In this document: piece after piece, positions 25,191 through 31,959 of the stretch
Layout: each line of letters opens with the position of its first letter
Position numbering within the stretch: the stretch's first letter is position 1
Assembly (NCBI GenBank): GCA_019415985.1
Contig: DXYE01000019.1
Location: 1 to 31,959 of the forward strand
DNA from: Clostridiales bacterium
GTDB taxonomy: Bacteria > Bacillota > Clostridia > Oscillospirales > CAG-272
DNA: 31,959 nt
Direction: 5' to 3'
The notes under the pieces: generated by a model
Told to the model about the DNA's origin: nothing
The model's input: only the letters and a program-made list of their open reading frames with translations
Databases searched by the model: none
Position numbers and translations under genes: made by a program

Positions 25191-25415
25191 TTTAGATGAC
25201 GTCCAGATTATTATGGGGGATAAAGGTCCCGTATGTTAGATGCGGTGGAGACGCCTCCTGACTTATACGGCATTTTCCTGCGGGCACTGGATTCGTATAC
25301 GAACCAACCACGTTTTTGAACACAATCATCGGATATCTCCGTCTCACTTTATGTATGGCTGTATTTGAATTCGGCATGTCGCCGATGCTCAAAGGGGGCA
25401 GGCAGTATATAAACG
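25191..25415. other. Unassigned stretch between kdpB and rmlC remnants
   Basis: Begins at the kdpB deletion edge. A 66-codon minus-strand frame (25192-25392) has no RBS and no family I recognise. I see no promoter, terminator or repeat. Probably debris of a lost gene. Confidence 0.4.
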
Positions 25416-25649
25416 TTAAGGGTTAGCGCCCTCCATTCCATAGTTCTTGACTGCCAACGATCTTTTTGAGAGCCTTTTTCCCAATATTTTATCGCTATGT
25501 GAGAAGTTGTCCTGCACAAAAACGTTGCATATATTCATCTGCTGAAATGCATCCTGCCGGTATCCTTCGCAGAACCAGCCCCTAGAATCGTTGTGACACT
25601 CCATTTCAATTTTCAAAACGCCGTTTAGCGAATTCGATAAAATTTTCAT
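25416..25649 (-). pseudogene. rmlC: N-terminal fragment of dTDP-4-dehydrorhamnose 3,5-epimerase (RmlC-like)
   Basis: The first 50 or so residues read like RmlC (LNGVLKIEMECHNDSRGWFC, then YRQDAFQQMNICNVFVQDNF, then SHSDKI). In the family this leads straight into the catalytic LRGLHYQ region. Here the sequence turns into unrelated KRLSKRSLAVKNYGMEG and stops at 77 codons, against about 180 in a whole protein. The start ATG and a GAGGT site remain. No other rhamnose-pathway gene is present. The catalytic His and Tyr are lost, so no epimerase activity is expected. Confidence 0.65.
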
Positions 25650-26037
25650 GCTTTACCTCGTCTATATGATTTCCTAACGCCTTTGCCCCATAAAGACGCT
25701 GATATCCGGTAACCCATTGTTACTTTTCTGTCAAAATCAAAGTTTGAAATACGAACGGCGTGTGGCTATTTATCCCTCGAACAGGGAGGCAGGGCAGGCT
25801 TTGATGGTCAAAGGCCAACCGGGTTGCTCTTCCTATGTACACAGCGTGATAGATACCATATGCTTCTATCGGCAGAAACTGGCTTATCATGTTCAATAAT
25901 TCCGATACGTTGCTCGAATTGCCGTGCCCCCGGAGAATCCTATGGACAAAATTATCACTGTATCAGCCGTACAGCCAACCGATTCTAATTTTATAGGTTT
26001 TATTGTTTTCTTCGAGTGCAAAGACCTTCTCTCTGCC
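25650..26037. other. 388-base stretch without a recognised gene
   Basis: Short frames on both strands (for example 25717-25899 plus and 25893-26075 minus) have no RBS and no recognisable family. No promoter or terminator stands out. It looks like eroded coding sequence. Confidence 0.35.
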
Positions 26038-26397
26038 TCATATCGCTCCCATCTGCATAATTTGATTCCGTTCATCTACCAAAACGATGGTCGGATGGTA
26101 TTTGTTTACTTTCTTTTCTGCACATATACGATAGGACATAATGATTACTTTATCCCCTACGCAGGCAAGCCGGGCAGCAGCCCCATTGATACAAATGGCG
26201 TTATTCGGATCTGATCCGGTGATGACATAGGTTTCAAAACGTTCCCCAATATGGAGGTTGACCACCGACACTTTTTCATATTCCCGGATATTGGCCGCTC
26301 TCATCAGCTCCGAGTAGATGGTAATGGATCCATCGTAATTTAAATTTACATCGGTAACCGATGACCGATAAATTTTTGGTTTCAGCATCTCTATCAT
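26038..26397 (-). CDS. panD: Aspartate 1-decarboxylase proenzyme
   Basis: Pyruvoyl enzyme making beta-alanine from L-aspartate for pantothenate and CoA. About 119 residues, full length. The self-cleavage site Gly23-Ser24 (NLNYDGSITI), the catalytic-site lysine region (MLKPKIYRSSVT), and ITGSDPNNAICINGAAARL are all as expected. The start is uncertain: ATG 26397 or ATG 26388 fit the family, while a TTG at 26403 has the best-spaced AGAGGA. A TATACT box lies about 40 bases upstream on its strand. panB and panC are not adjacent. It is intact amid gene fragments. It also draws on aspartate, the substrate of the cell-wall operon 16 kb away, though no link is implied. Confidence 0.9.
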   Translation of the reverse strand: MIEMLKPKIYRSSVTDVNLNYDGSITIYSELMRAANIREYEKVSVVNLHIGERFETYVITGSDPNNAICINGAAARLACVGDKVIIMSYRICAEKKVNKYHPTIVLVDERNQIMQMGAI

Positions 26398-26510
26398 GGG
26401 CAATACCCGTCCTCTCATATCTATTGTTTATTAAGTACAGTATACGAGTAAACAGTAGGCTCAACAACCACCTCATAACAGTATTTGTTGATACTTTTGT
26501 TTGTAATTAT

Positions 26511-26845
26511 TTAGTGATTGACAAAATCTTCCCACTGTGAAAAAATTCCATATGATGCTGTAATTTGTCCGGCAAAAAGACGGTTGTCTGACTTCCCCTC
26601 CCTGTAAGCATAATTCAAATTCTTCCCGATCATTTCATCTAACTGTCGGTATGCAATGGTTCCTTGGCTGATCGCTCCCACCTTAAAGCTTGAAAAATGA
26701 AAAACGGAAGCCACCTGATTTTAATTTCCATGATTTTTCCTCATTTGCCATATGTAAAATCCTTTGCGGAAATGTATCCATCTCAATGTCCGCGTCGGTT
26801 ACGAAAGCATATCGTATGGTGAATCGTAGAAATTCATAATTTTTC
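26511..26845 (-). pseudogene. Frameshifted, unidentified gene remnant
   Basis: Two coding-like frames follow each other on the minus strand. One reads YEFLRFTIRYAFVTDADIEM (from about 26845) and ends in RFSFFKL then a stop. The other continues as FHFSSFKVGAISQGTIAYRQ, then QLDEMIGKNLNYAYREGKSD, and ends at 26511. Both share the SFF/SSF-like overlap expected of a single frameshift near 26700. I do not recognise the family. The following 26846-27118 is AT-rich (TATAAT at 26859, TTAATTATTAATTA near 26955) with no gene; it probably carries the promoter of the ABC operon. Confidence 0.4.
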
Positions 26846-27118
26846 GTTCAGAGAATGTTATAATACAGCAATTTCTGAAAATACACACGGACCTTCTTAG
26901 ATGATTTTGAAAAATTCCGTTTCAATTTATAAAATATACATAAAACAATGCTATAATTAATTATTAATTAAAAAATGCTGTTTGTAATATATGCTGAAAC
27001 GCCAGAATGCAGTGTATTCGTTGTTCGGTATAGGCATTCTGTGATTCACATAGAGCTTTTTCATTTCCTGTGTTTCGATTCATAAAAGACAACCAAAGAA
27101 AAATGGAGGCCATATTTC

Positions 27119-28051
27119 GTGTATCGTTTAAAAGAAATTGCCGAACAAATCAGCATCTGCCATTTGCATAAGTCATTTGGAGAGATCCGGGCCGTTCAGG
27201 ATTTAAGCTTTCAAGTACACAAGGGTGAACTCTTTGCCTTTCTTGGTGTAAACGGCGCCGGAAAAAGTACGACTATTTCAATTATGTGCGGGCAGCTTGC
27301 CAAAGACAGCGGCAGTGTCATTATCTGCGGTGAAAATATCGATGGCAATATGGAGCATATTGCACGAAAGCTCGGCGTTGTCTTTCAAAACTCTGTCCTA
27401 GACCAAGCGCTCTCCGTGAAAGATAATTTAAAAAGCCGAGCAGCGCTTTACGGTCTTAACGGAAAAGCTTTTTATCAACGTCTCTCAGAGCTAGCAGAGC
27501 TGCTCGGCTTTGAGACGCTTTTAAGCCGTACTGTCGGGAAGCTTTCCGGCGGTCAGCGGCGACGTATCGATATTGCACGCGCGCTGCTGCATAAACCCGA
27601 AGTTCTGATCCTCGACGAGCCGACCATAGGACTGGACCCGCAGACGAGAAAATTGCTCTGGGACGTGATCGGCATGCTGAGACGGGCCGAAAATATGACC
27701 GTTTTTCTCACGACGCACTATATGGAAGAAGCTGCGGATGCCGATTATGTGGTCATTCTGGATAACGGAAGCATAGCTGCAAAGGGAACGCCTCTGGAAT
27801 TGAAGAATGCATATACCGGCGATTTCATCACTTTATATGGTCTTCATGCTGAACAAATTAAGGCGCTTAACATGCCTTGCGAAAAACTGCGCGACGCAAT
27901 CCGCGTTTCCGTCCCCAATACAGCGGCTGCGACGGAATTGATCCTCCGGCATCCGGATATTTTCCAGGATTACGAGATTACTAAGGGCAAAATGGATGAC
28001 GTTTTCCTCGCTGTAACCGGAAAAAAGCTCACAGGAGGTATGGAAAAATGA
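27119..28051 (+). CDS. ABC transporter ATP-binding protein (ABC-2 exporter type)
   Basis: Nucleotide-binding subunit of an exporter resembling drug or antibiotic efflux pairs (DrrA-like). Walker A GVNGAGKST is at 43-51, the signature LSGGQRRRID at 142-151 and Walker B VLILDEPTIGLDP at about 162-174, with the H-loop in FLTTHYMEEA. The C-terminal extension after about 240 is typical of this subfamily. 310 residues. The start is GTG 27119, with TGGAGG 10 bases upstream. The stop overlaps the permease ATG by 4 bases (ATGA), so the two are coupled. The substrate cannot be read from sequence. Confidence 0.93.
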   Translation: MYRLKEIAEQISICHLHKSFGEIRAVQDLSFQVHKGELFAFLGVNGAGKSTTISIMCGQLAKDSGSVIICGENIDGNMEHIARKLGVVFQNSVLDQALSVKDNLKSRAALYGLNGKAFYQRLSELAELLGFETLLSRTVGKLSGGQRRRIDIARALLHKPEVLILDEPTIGLDPQTRKLLWDVIGMLRRAENMTVFLTTHYMEEAADADYVVILDNGSIAAKGTPLELKNAYTGDFITLYGLHAEQIKALNMPCEKLRDAIRVSVPNTAAATELILRHPDIFQDYEITKGKMDDVFLAVTGKKLTGGMEK

Positions 28052-28944
28052 CAGGCTTGGCTTCTATGATCCGCCGCAACAGCAAATTGTTCTTTAAAGA
28101 TAAGGGACTTTTTTTTACATCACTTATCACTCCGATTATCCTGCTGGTGCTTTATGTAACTTTTCTGGGAAACGTATATCGGGACAGTTTCACTTTAGGA
28201 ATGCCTGAGAATTTTACAATCTCGGATAAGCTGATCAATGCTGCCGTCGGCGGAGAGCTGTTCTCTTCCCTTTTAGCGGTATGCTGTGTAACGGTCGCGT
28301 TTTGCTCTAATATGCTCATGGTTCAGGATAAAATCACCGGTGCAAGACGAGATCTGACCATAACACCGGTCAAAAAATCCACATTGGCGCTCAGTTACTA
28401 CATTGCAACAGCACTGACCACCTTGGCGATTTGCCTGATCGCGACAGGTGCTTGCTTTCTTTATCTCGCAAATGTCGGCTGGTATTTGTCGATTACAGAC
28501 GTTATGCTCCTCCTCTTGGACATTTTTCTTCTGGTCATGTTCGGTACCGCCCTTTCCTCATTGATCAACTTTTTTCTCTCATCGCAAGGACAGATGTCCG
28601 CTGTCGGAACCATCATCAGCGCCGGTTACGGTTTTATCTGCGGCGCCTATATGCCGATTTCCCAATTTGGCGAAGGACTACAGAAGGTAATCGCTTTTTT
28701 ACCGGGAACATACGGTACCTCACTCATTCGCAACCACGCATTAAGAGGTGTCTACAAAGAAATGGCGGCTGAGGGATTCCCGGCAGAAACCATTGAAGGC
28801 ATTAAGGATTCTATCGACTGCAATTTATATTTTTTCGGTGAAAAAGTAGGGCTGAATACAATGTATCTGATTCTCGTCGGCTCTGTTGTGCTTCTCATTG
28901 CCCTTTATATAGTGCTCAATGTTCTCAATAGAAAAAAGGGATAA
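28048..28944 (+). CDS. ABC-2 type transporter permease
   Basis: 298-residue integral membrane partner of the preceding ATPase, with about six hydrophobic segments: FFTSLITPIILLVLYVTFLG, FSSLLAVCCVTVAFCSNMLM, LALSYYIATALTTLAICLIA, a pair near 150-190, and MYLILVGSVVLLIALYIVLN at the C-terminus. The QDKITGARRDLTITPVKKS loop and the region GAYMPISQFGEGLQ are typical of ABC-2 permeases. GGAGG lies before the overlapping start. The 285-base gap that follows holds a hairpin and no gene. Confidence 0.92.
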   Translation: MTGLASMIRRNSKLFFKDKGLFFTSLITPIILLVLYVTFLGNVYRDSFTLGMPENFTISDKLINAAVGGELFSSLLAVCCVTVAFCSNMLMVQDKITGARRDLTITPVKKSTLALSYYIATALTTLAICLIATGACFLYLANVGWYLSITDVMLLLLDIFLLVMFGTALSSLINFFLSSQGQMSAVGTIISAGYGFICGAYMPISQFGEGLQKVIAFLPGTYGTSLIRNHALRGVYKEMAAEGFPAETIEGIKDSIDCNLYFFGEKVGLNTMYLILVGSVVLLIALYIVLNVLNRKKG

Positions 28945-29132
28945 GGATAGGAAACGATGCATATTCCGGAAATTTTGTGTCCAGATCCAGCGGGTTACAT
29001 CCGTACGGAGTGTACAGTAATAAATATAGCGTCTGATTTTTCTGAGAAACAAACCTGCAATAACCTAATCAATATTTAGGACGTAAATGAGCCGCTTCAT
29101 AAACAGCCTGTAGATGCGTTTGAACTTACACT

Positions 29133-29178
29133 GCATCCTATCGAATTTCAGTAAGGTATAGTAAATGAAATAGGATGC
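29133..29178 (+). terminator. Probable terminator after the ABC operon
   Basis: GCATCCTAT (29133-29141) pairs with ATAGGATGC (29170-29178), followed by a T-rich run. The loop is long (28 bases), so strength is uncertain. Confidence 0.5.
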
Positions 29179-29229
29179 TTTCTGTATTTTTCAGCTTACT
29201 GCCAAGCTCTGAAAGGAATTTTATAGAAT

Positions 29230-29742
29230 ATGGTAAAGGCAATTGTTTATACCACCAATACCGGTCACACGGCTGAATATGCCGCTCTGCTTGGTAAGGA
29301 GACTGGTCTGCCTGTTTTCCCGCTTTCGCAGGCGGCTATACAATTGAAGAAAAATACCCCTATCATCTATTTAGGCTGGATCATGGCAAACCGCATAAAA
29401 GGCTACCGAAAGGCATGCAAAAAATTCCATGTCCGCGCTGTATGCAGTGTTGGAATGTTGGAAAACGGCGGCAGAGCGCACGAGATCCGCGAAGCAAATC
29501 ATATTCCTGAAAATACACAGCTATTCACCCTGCAGGGCGGCTTTGACATTCGTAAATTAAGCGGGCCTTATAAATGGATCATGAAACCGATGGTCAAGGT
29601 CCTCATAAGGGACCTCTCAAATCAGTCGGAAAAAACGCAGAAAGAAATCGAAACGATACGTATTCTGCAAAACGGCGGAAGCAGTGTTCACAGGGAAAAT
29701 CTTTCAGAGGTCCTGTCCTGGTACCAGATGCTTTCTAATTAG
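29230..29742 (+). CDS. Flavodoxin-domain protein
   Basis: 170 residues. The N-terminus AIVYTTNTGHTAEYA carries the FMN phosphate-binding loop of flavodoxin-like proteins. The strand IIYLGWIMANRIKGYRKACK and the region VRAVCSVGMLENGG follow the fold used in HemG-type and stand-alone flavodoxin-domain proteins. It probably binds FMN and takes part in electron transfer or quinone-type reduction; the exact partner is not evident. It starts at ATG 29230 with GAAAGGAA upstream. The gene stands alone between two hairpins. Confidence 0.8.
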   Translation: MVKAIVYTTNTGHTAEYAALLGKETGLPVFPLSQAAIQLKKNTPIIYLGWIMANRIKGYRKACKKFHVRAVCSVGMLENGGRAHEIREANHIPENTQLFTLQGGFDIRKLSGPYKWIMKPMVKVLIRDLSNQSEKTQKEIETIRILQNGGSSVHRENLSEVLSWYQMLSN

Positions 29743-29792
29743 ATTCATGCACTGTTCAAAGATAAAAATTTTCCCATCTCGGATACAAAAAG

Positions 29793-29833
29793 ACCCGCGG
29801 GATGCAAAAATATTCTTGTGCATCCGCGGGTTT
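29793..29833. terminator. Bidirectional terminator between flavodoxin gene and pepD
   Basis: ACCCGCGG-GATGCA pairs with TGCATCCGCGGGT with one bulged G. T-runs flank both sides: TTTCC on plus and TCTTTTT on minus. It lies between convergent genes and serves both. Confidence 0.85.
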
Positions 29834-29992
29834 CCTATTATCTGAGGCCGTAAAATTTCAAAACAAACGAACAAAATTTCGAGCATTGTCAGGTTTCCAC
29901 GGGTCAGTTTTTGTATAGGACTTTTACCGATAGGTTAAAATGAATGTAACTCAAAGCAGGCGCCGCAGCAATGTTGAGAGTAACCGCTTCTT

Positions 29993-31459
29993 TTACTCCT
30001 TCATACTCAATATTTCGCACAGTGTGATCCATAACCTTTGAACAGAAGCAATTTCCAGCGCCTCTTCCGTGGTGTGTACATACCGCATAGTAGGACCGAT
30101 GGAAATTGCATCAATCCATGGCATTGCATGCACGATTCGGCCGCATTCAAGACCGGCATGAATCGCTTCGATTTTGGGGTCACATCCGAACAGACGCCGA
30201 TAGACGTTGCAATACTGCTTTCTGATTTTTGAGTCTTCCCTGTAAAGCCAGCCTGGATATTCACCGCTCAGCGTCATTACAGCTTCAAATTGTTCTGCCC
30301 ATTTTTTGATTTCGTTCATAAGCTGTTTCTGTTCCCGGTCATCTGCACTGCGGGCCAAAACCGAAAGCTTAACGGAGTCCAGCGTGGTTCTGACAATACC
30401 CATATTGGAAGATGTATGAACGAGTCCCTCAATGGATGGACTCATTTTTAATACGCCGTCTGGAATGTCGCACAGTAGTGTTGCAAATGCCAGTGCATCC
30501 TCCTCCCACATGACATCTGACGGTGTTGCTTCAGAAAGAGTAAAGGCAGAATAACCGTCAGATTCGGAAAATCCTGCTTTCATATTATTTGCAGCACGAT
30601 ACATCTCCGCCGTGACGGAATCCGATTCTGTTTTGCGGCAGGATATCACGGCCTCACAGCTTCTCGGTATCGCATTGTCGAGCGTACCTCCATCAAGAGA
30701 AACCAGGCTGATCCGGCCCCCGCAAAGCGGTTCCCGTAGCATGAATGCCATTGCTCGTATGGCATTTGTTCTGCCTTCATTGATTTCAATACCGGAATGT
30801 CCTCCGAGGAATCCTTCCCATCTGAGTCGGTAAAAGCTTTCTCCACTGTCTGGCTTCCTCCTCCGTATGTTTCTTTCCAAATCTCCCCGAATACCTCCGG
30901 CACAACTAACGCAGACGACGCCTTCGTCTTCGCTGTCCAAATTGATCAGAATTTGAGCATGAATCCCGTTGTAATCGAAAGCCGCCGCACCAAGCAAGCC
31001 AACCTCCTCTGCCGAGGTAAAGAGGCAGGAAAGGGACGGATGATCTATAGTATCATCGTCCAGCAGAGCCAGCATCACGGCAACCGCTATACCATCGTCC
31101 GCGCCAAGTGTGGTTTCTTTCGCACGGATCCACCCATCCTTTATATACAGTTGAAGAGGATCCTTCTTGAAATCATGCGTGGAATTCTCGTTTTTTGCAC
31201 AGACCATATCCGTGTGTCCCTGAAGCATGATCTCTGGCATGTCTTCATAGCCCGCACTGGCTTTTTTATGGATCAGTACATTGTTCATCCCGTCCTTCCG
31301 CCAATCAAAACCCCTTTTTGTAGCAAAACCGCATAAATAGGAAGCAATTGCTTCTTCGTTGTGGGAATCCCGAGGGATGGCTGAAATCTCGGCAAAGTAT
31401 TTGAATACCTTTTCCGGCTGTAATCCGGCCAGGCTCTGCGAAACACCATCTGTTCTCAT
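29993..31459 (-). CDS. pepD: Aminoacyl-histidine dipeptidase (M20 family, PepD)
   Basis: Zinc-dependent cytosolic dipeptidase that cleaves Xaa-His and other dipeptides. The metal and catalytic residues are in place: His82-x-Asp84 (LQGHTDMVC), Asp121 (LGADDGIAVA) and Glu151-Glu152 (TSAEEVGLLG), with the late histidine in the C-terminal lobe (AIHAGLECG). 488 residues, normal for PepD. AAGGAAGG lies 9 bases before the ATG. The gene stands alone, transcribed leftward to a shared terminator. Confidence 0.95.
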   Translation of the reverse strand: MRTDGVSQSLAGLQPEKVFKYFAEISAIPRDSHNEEAIASYLCGFATKRGFDWRKDGMNNVLIHKKASAGYEDMPEIMLQGHTDMVCAKNENSTHDFKKDPLQLYIKDGWIRAKETTLGADDGIAVAVMLALLDDDTIDHPSLSCLFTSAEEVGLLGAAAFDYNGIHAQILINLDSEDEGVVCVSCAGGIRGDLERNIRRRKPDSGESFYRLRWEGFLGGHSGIEINEGRTNAIRAMAFMLREPLCGGRISLVSLDGGTLDNAIPRSCEAVISCRKTESDSVTAEMYRAANNMKAGFSESDGYSAFTLSEATPSDVMWEEDALAFATLLCDIPDGVLKMSPSIEGLVHTSSNMGIVRTTLDSVKLSVLARSADDREQKQLMNEIKKWAEQFEAVMTLSGEYPGWLYREDSKIRKQYCNVYRRLFGCDPKIEAIHAGLECGRIVHAMPWIDAISIGPTMRYVHTTEEALEIASVQRLWITLCEILSMKE

Positions 31460-31542
31460 AATATGTACCTTCCTTTTCTATCTGTCTACAGCGGTAAATG
31501 GATTTCCGTACTGTAATTCTGTTCACAGATTATTATATGTAG

Positions 31543-31571
31543 CGCCATACCGTGTATGACACTGTATGGCG
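31543..31571. terminator. Inverted repeat between the DUF378 gene and pepD
   Basis: CGCCATAC (31543-31550) pairs with GTATGGCG (31564-31571). There is no good U-run on the minus strand, so terminator function for the DUF378 gene is uncertain. Confidence 0.4.
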
Positions 31572-31681
31572 TTTGCATTTTATTGACTCATTTCATTGCG
31601 TTTTCCGACATCCAAGTCTGCCGCGTACCATGGACCGGTTCCTAACTCAGATTCGGAAAGTATTTTTCATGTTTTGAATGG

Positions 31682-31897
31682 TTAGTCTCGCTCACTGACA
31701 TAATCTTCTCTGGGTCTGAATAAGAGTGAGATACACCAAATGCCCGCCAGTGCAACAAGGGTATAAACGATTCGGCTGACAGTCGCTGCCTGTCCGCCAA
31801 ATGCCCATGCCACAAAATCGAACTGGAAGACGCCAATGCTTCCCCAGTTCAACGCACCGATAATCACAAGGATCAGGGCAATTCTGTCAAGAACCAT
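31682..31897 (-). CDS. DUF378-family small membrane protein
   Basis: 71 residues with two membrane helices (ALILVIIGALNWGSIGVF and SRIVYTLVALAGIWCISLLF) joined by FDFVAWAFGG. The NWG motif in helix 1 and the overall pattern match DUF378 proteins, whose function is unknown. I start at ATG 31897, which has a GGCAGGA site upstream and gives the usual family N-terminus. An ATG at 31918 lacks an RBS. It appears to be a single-gene unit close to the window end. Confidence 0.85.
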   Translation of the reverse strand: MVLDRIALILVIIGALNWGSIGVFQFDFVAWAFGGQAATVSRIVYTLVALAGIWCISLLFRPREDYVSERD

Positions 31898-31959
31898 AGC
31901 TTGATTCCTGCCTTTCATTTGGATTCGAGAAAAAAACGCCGCGGCGTCCGCTTTCAGCG

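Noticed and set aside
25191..26037. Insertion sequence between kdpB and panD
   Set aside because: No transposase frame, terminal inverted repeats or target duplication could be seen.

Overview
The window reads as chromosomal DNA of an anaerobic-type Bacillota (Clostridia-like) bacterium. The evidence is the tlyA-nadK-argR-recN gene order, strong AGGAGG-type ribosome binding sites, TTGACA/TATAAT-like promoters, a one-piece tmRNA beside smpB, and genes for a low-GC-Gram-positive style cell wall. I cannot name the species from sequence alone.

Left backbone (1-4.8 kb, minus strand): tlyA, nadK, argR and recN, a conserved Firmicute cluster. It appears to be driven from a promoter about 400 bases upstream of tlyA. 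A 9-codon leader ORF overlaps the recN start.

Cell-wall operon (4.86-10.87 kb, plus strand): an AsnB-type amidotransferase, a D-aspartate-ligase-like ATP-grasp enzyme, an aspartate racemase and a MurE-type ligase. Together they look like a complete set for making a D-Asp or D-Asn cross-bridge on a non-DAP peptidoglycan. The leader holds two tandem 67-bp repeats, each starting with a TATAAT box and folding into a hairpin.

Trans-translation locus (10.95-11.93 kb): smpB, apparently with a CTG start, and ssrA (tmRNA, tag ANNNKLAMAA) six bases downstream.

Defence island (11.9-20.6 kb): immediately after ssrA lies a WYL-domain regulator, a small membrane protein, hsdM, hsdS, hsdR and an unrecognised 384-residue helical protein. 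The hsdS gene is split. Its 5' half is in the operon; its 3' half lies inverted between 14-bp perfect inverted repeats. Flipping the roughly 657-bp segment on paper restores an in-frame 384-residue HsdS. This is the most striking structure in the window: an invertible specificity switch, with no recombinase gene in the window.

Degraded zone (20.6-26.9 kb, mostly minus strand): a kdp potassium-transport remnant made of a truncated kdpB, an intact kdpC, a truncated CBS-domain gene abutting a LysR-like fragment, an intact corA, and a kdpD that lost its kinase domain and is fused in frame to the C-terminus of a SLOG/DUF1273-like protein. Beyond it are an rmlC fragment, an intact panD and an unidentified frameshifted gene. 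Several deletion junctions can be placed.

Right backbone (27.1-31.9 kb): an ABC-2 exporter pair, a flavodoxin-domain protein, an M20 aminoacyl-histidine dipeptidase (pepD) and a DUF378 membrane protein.
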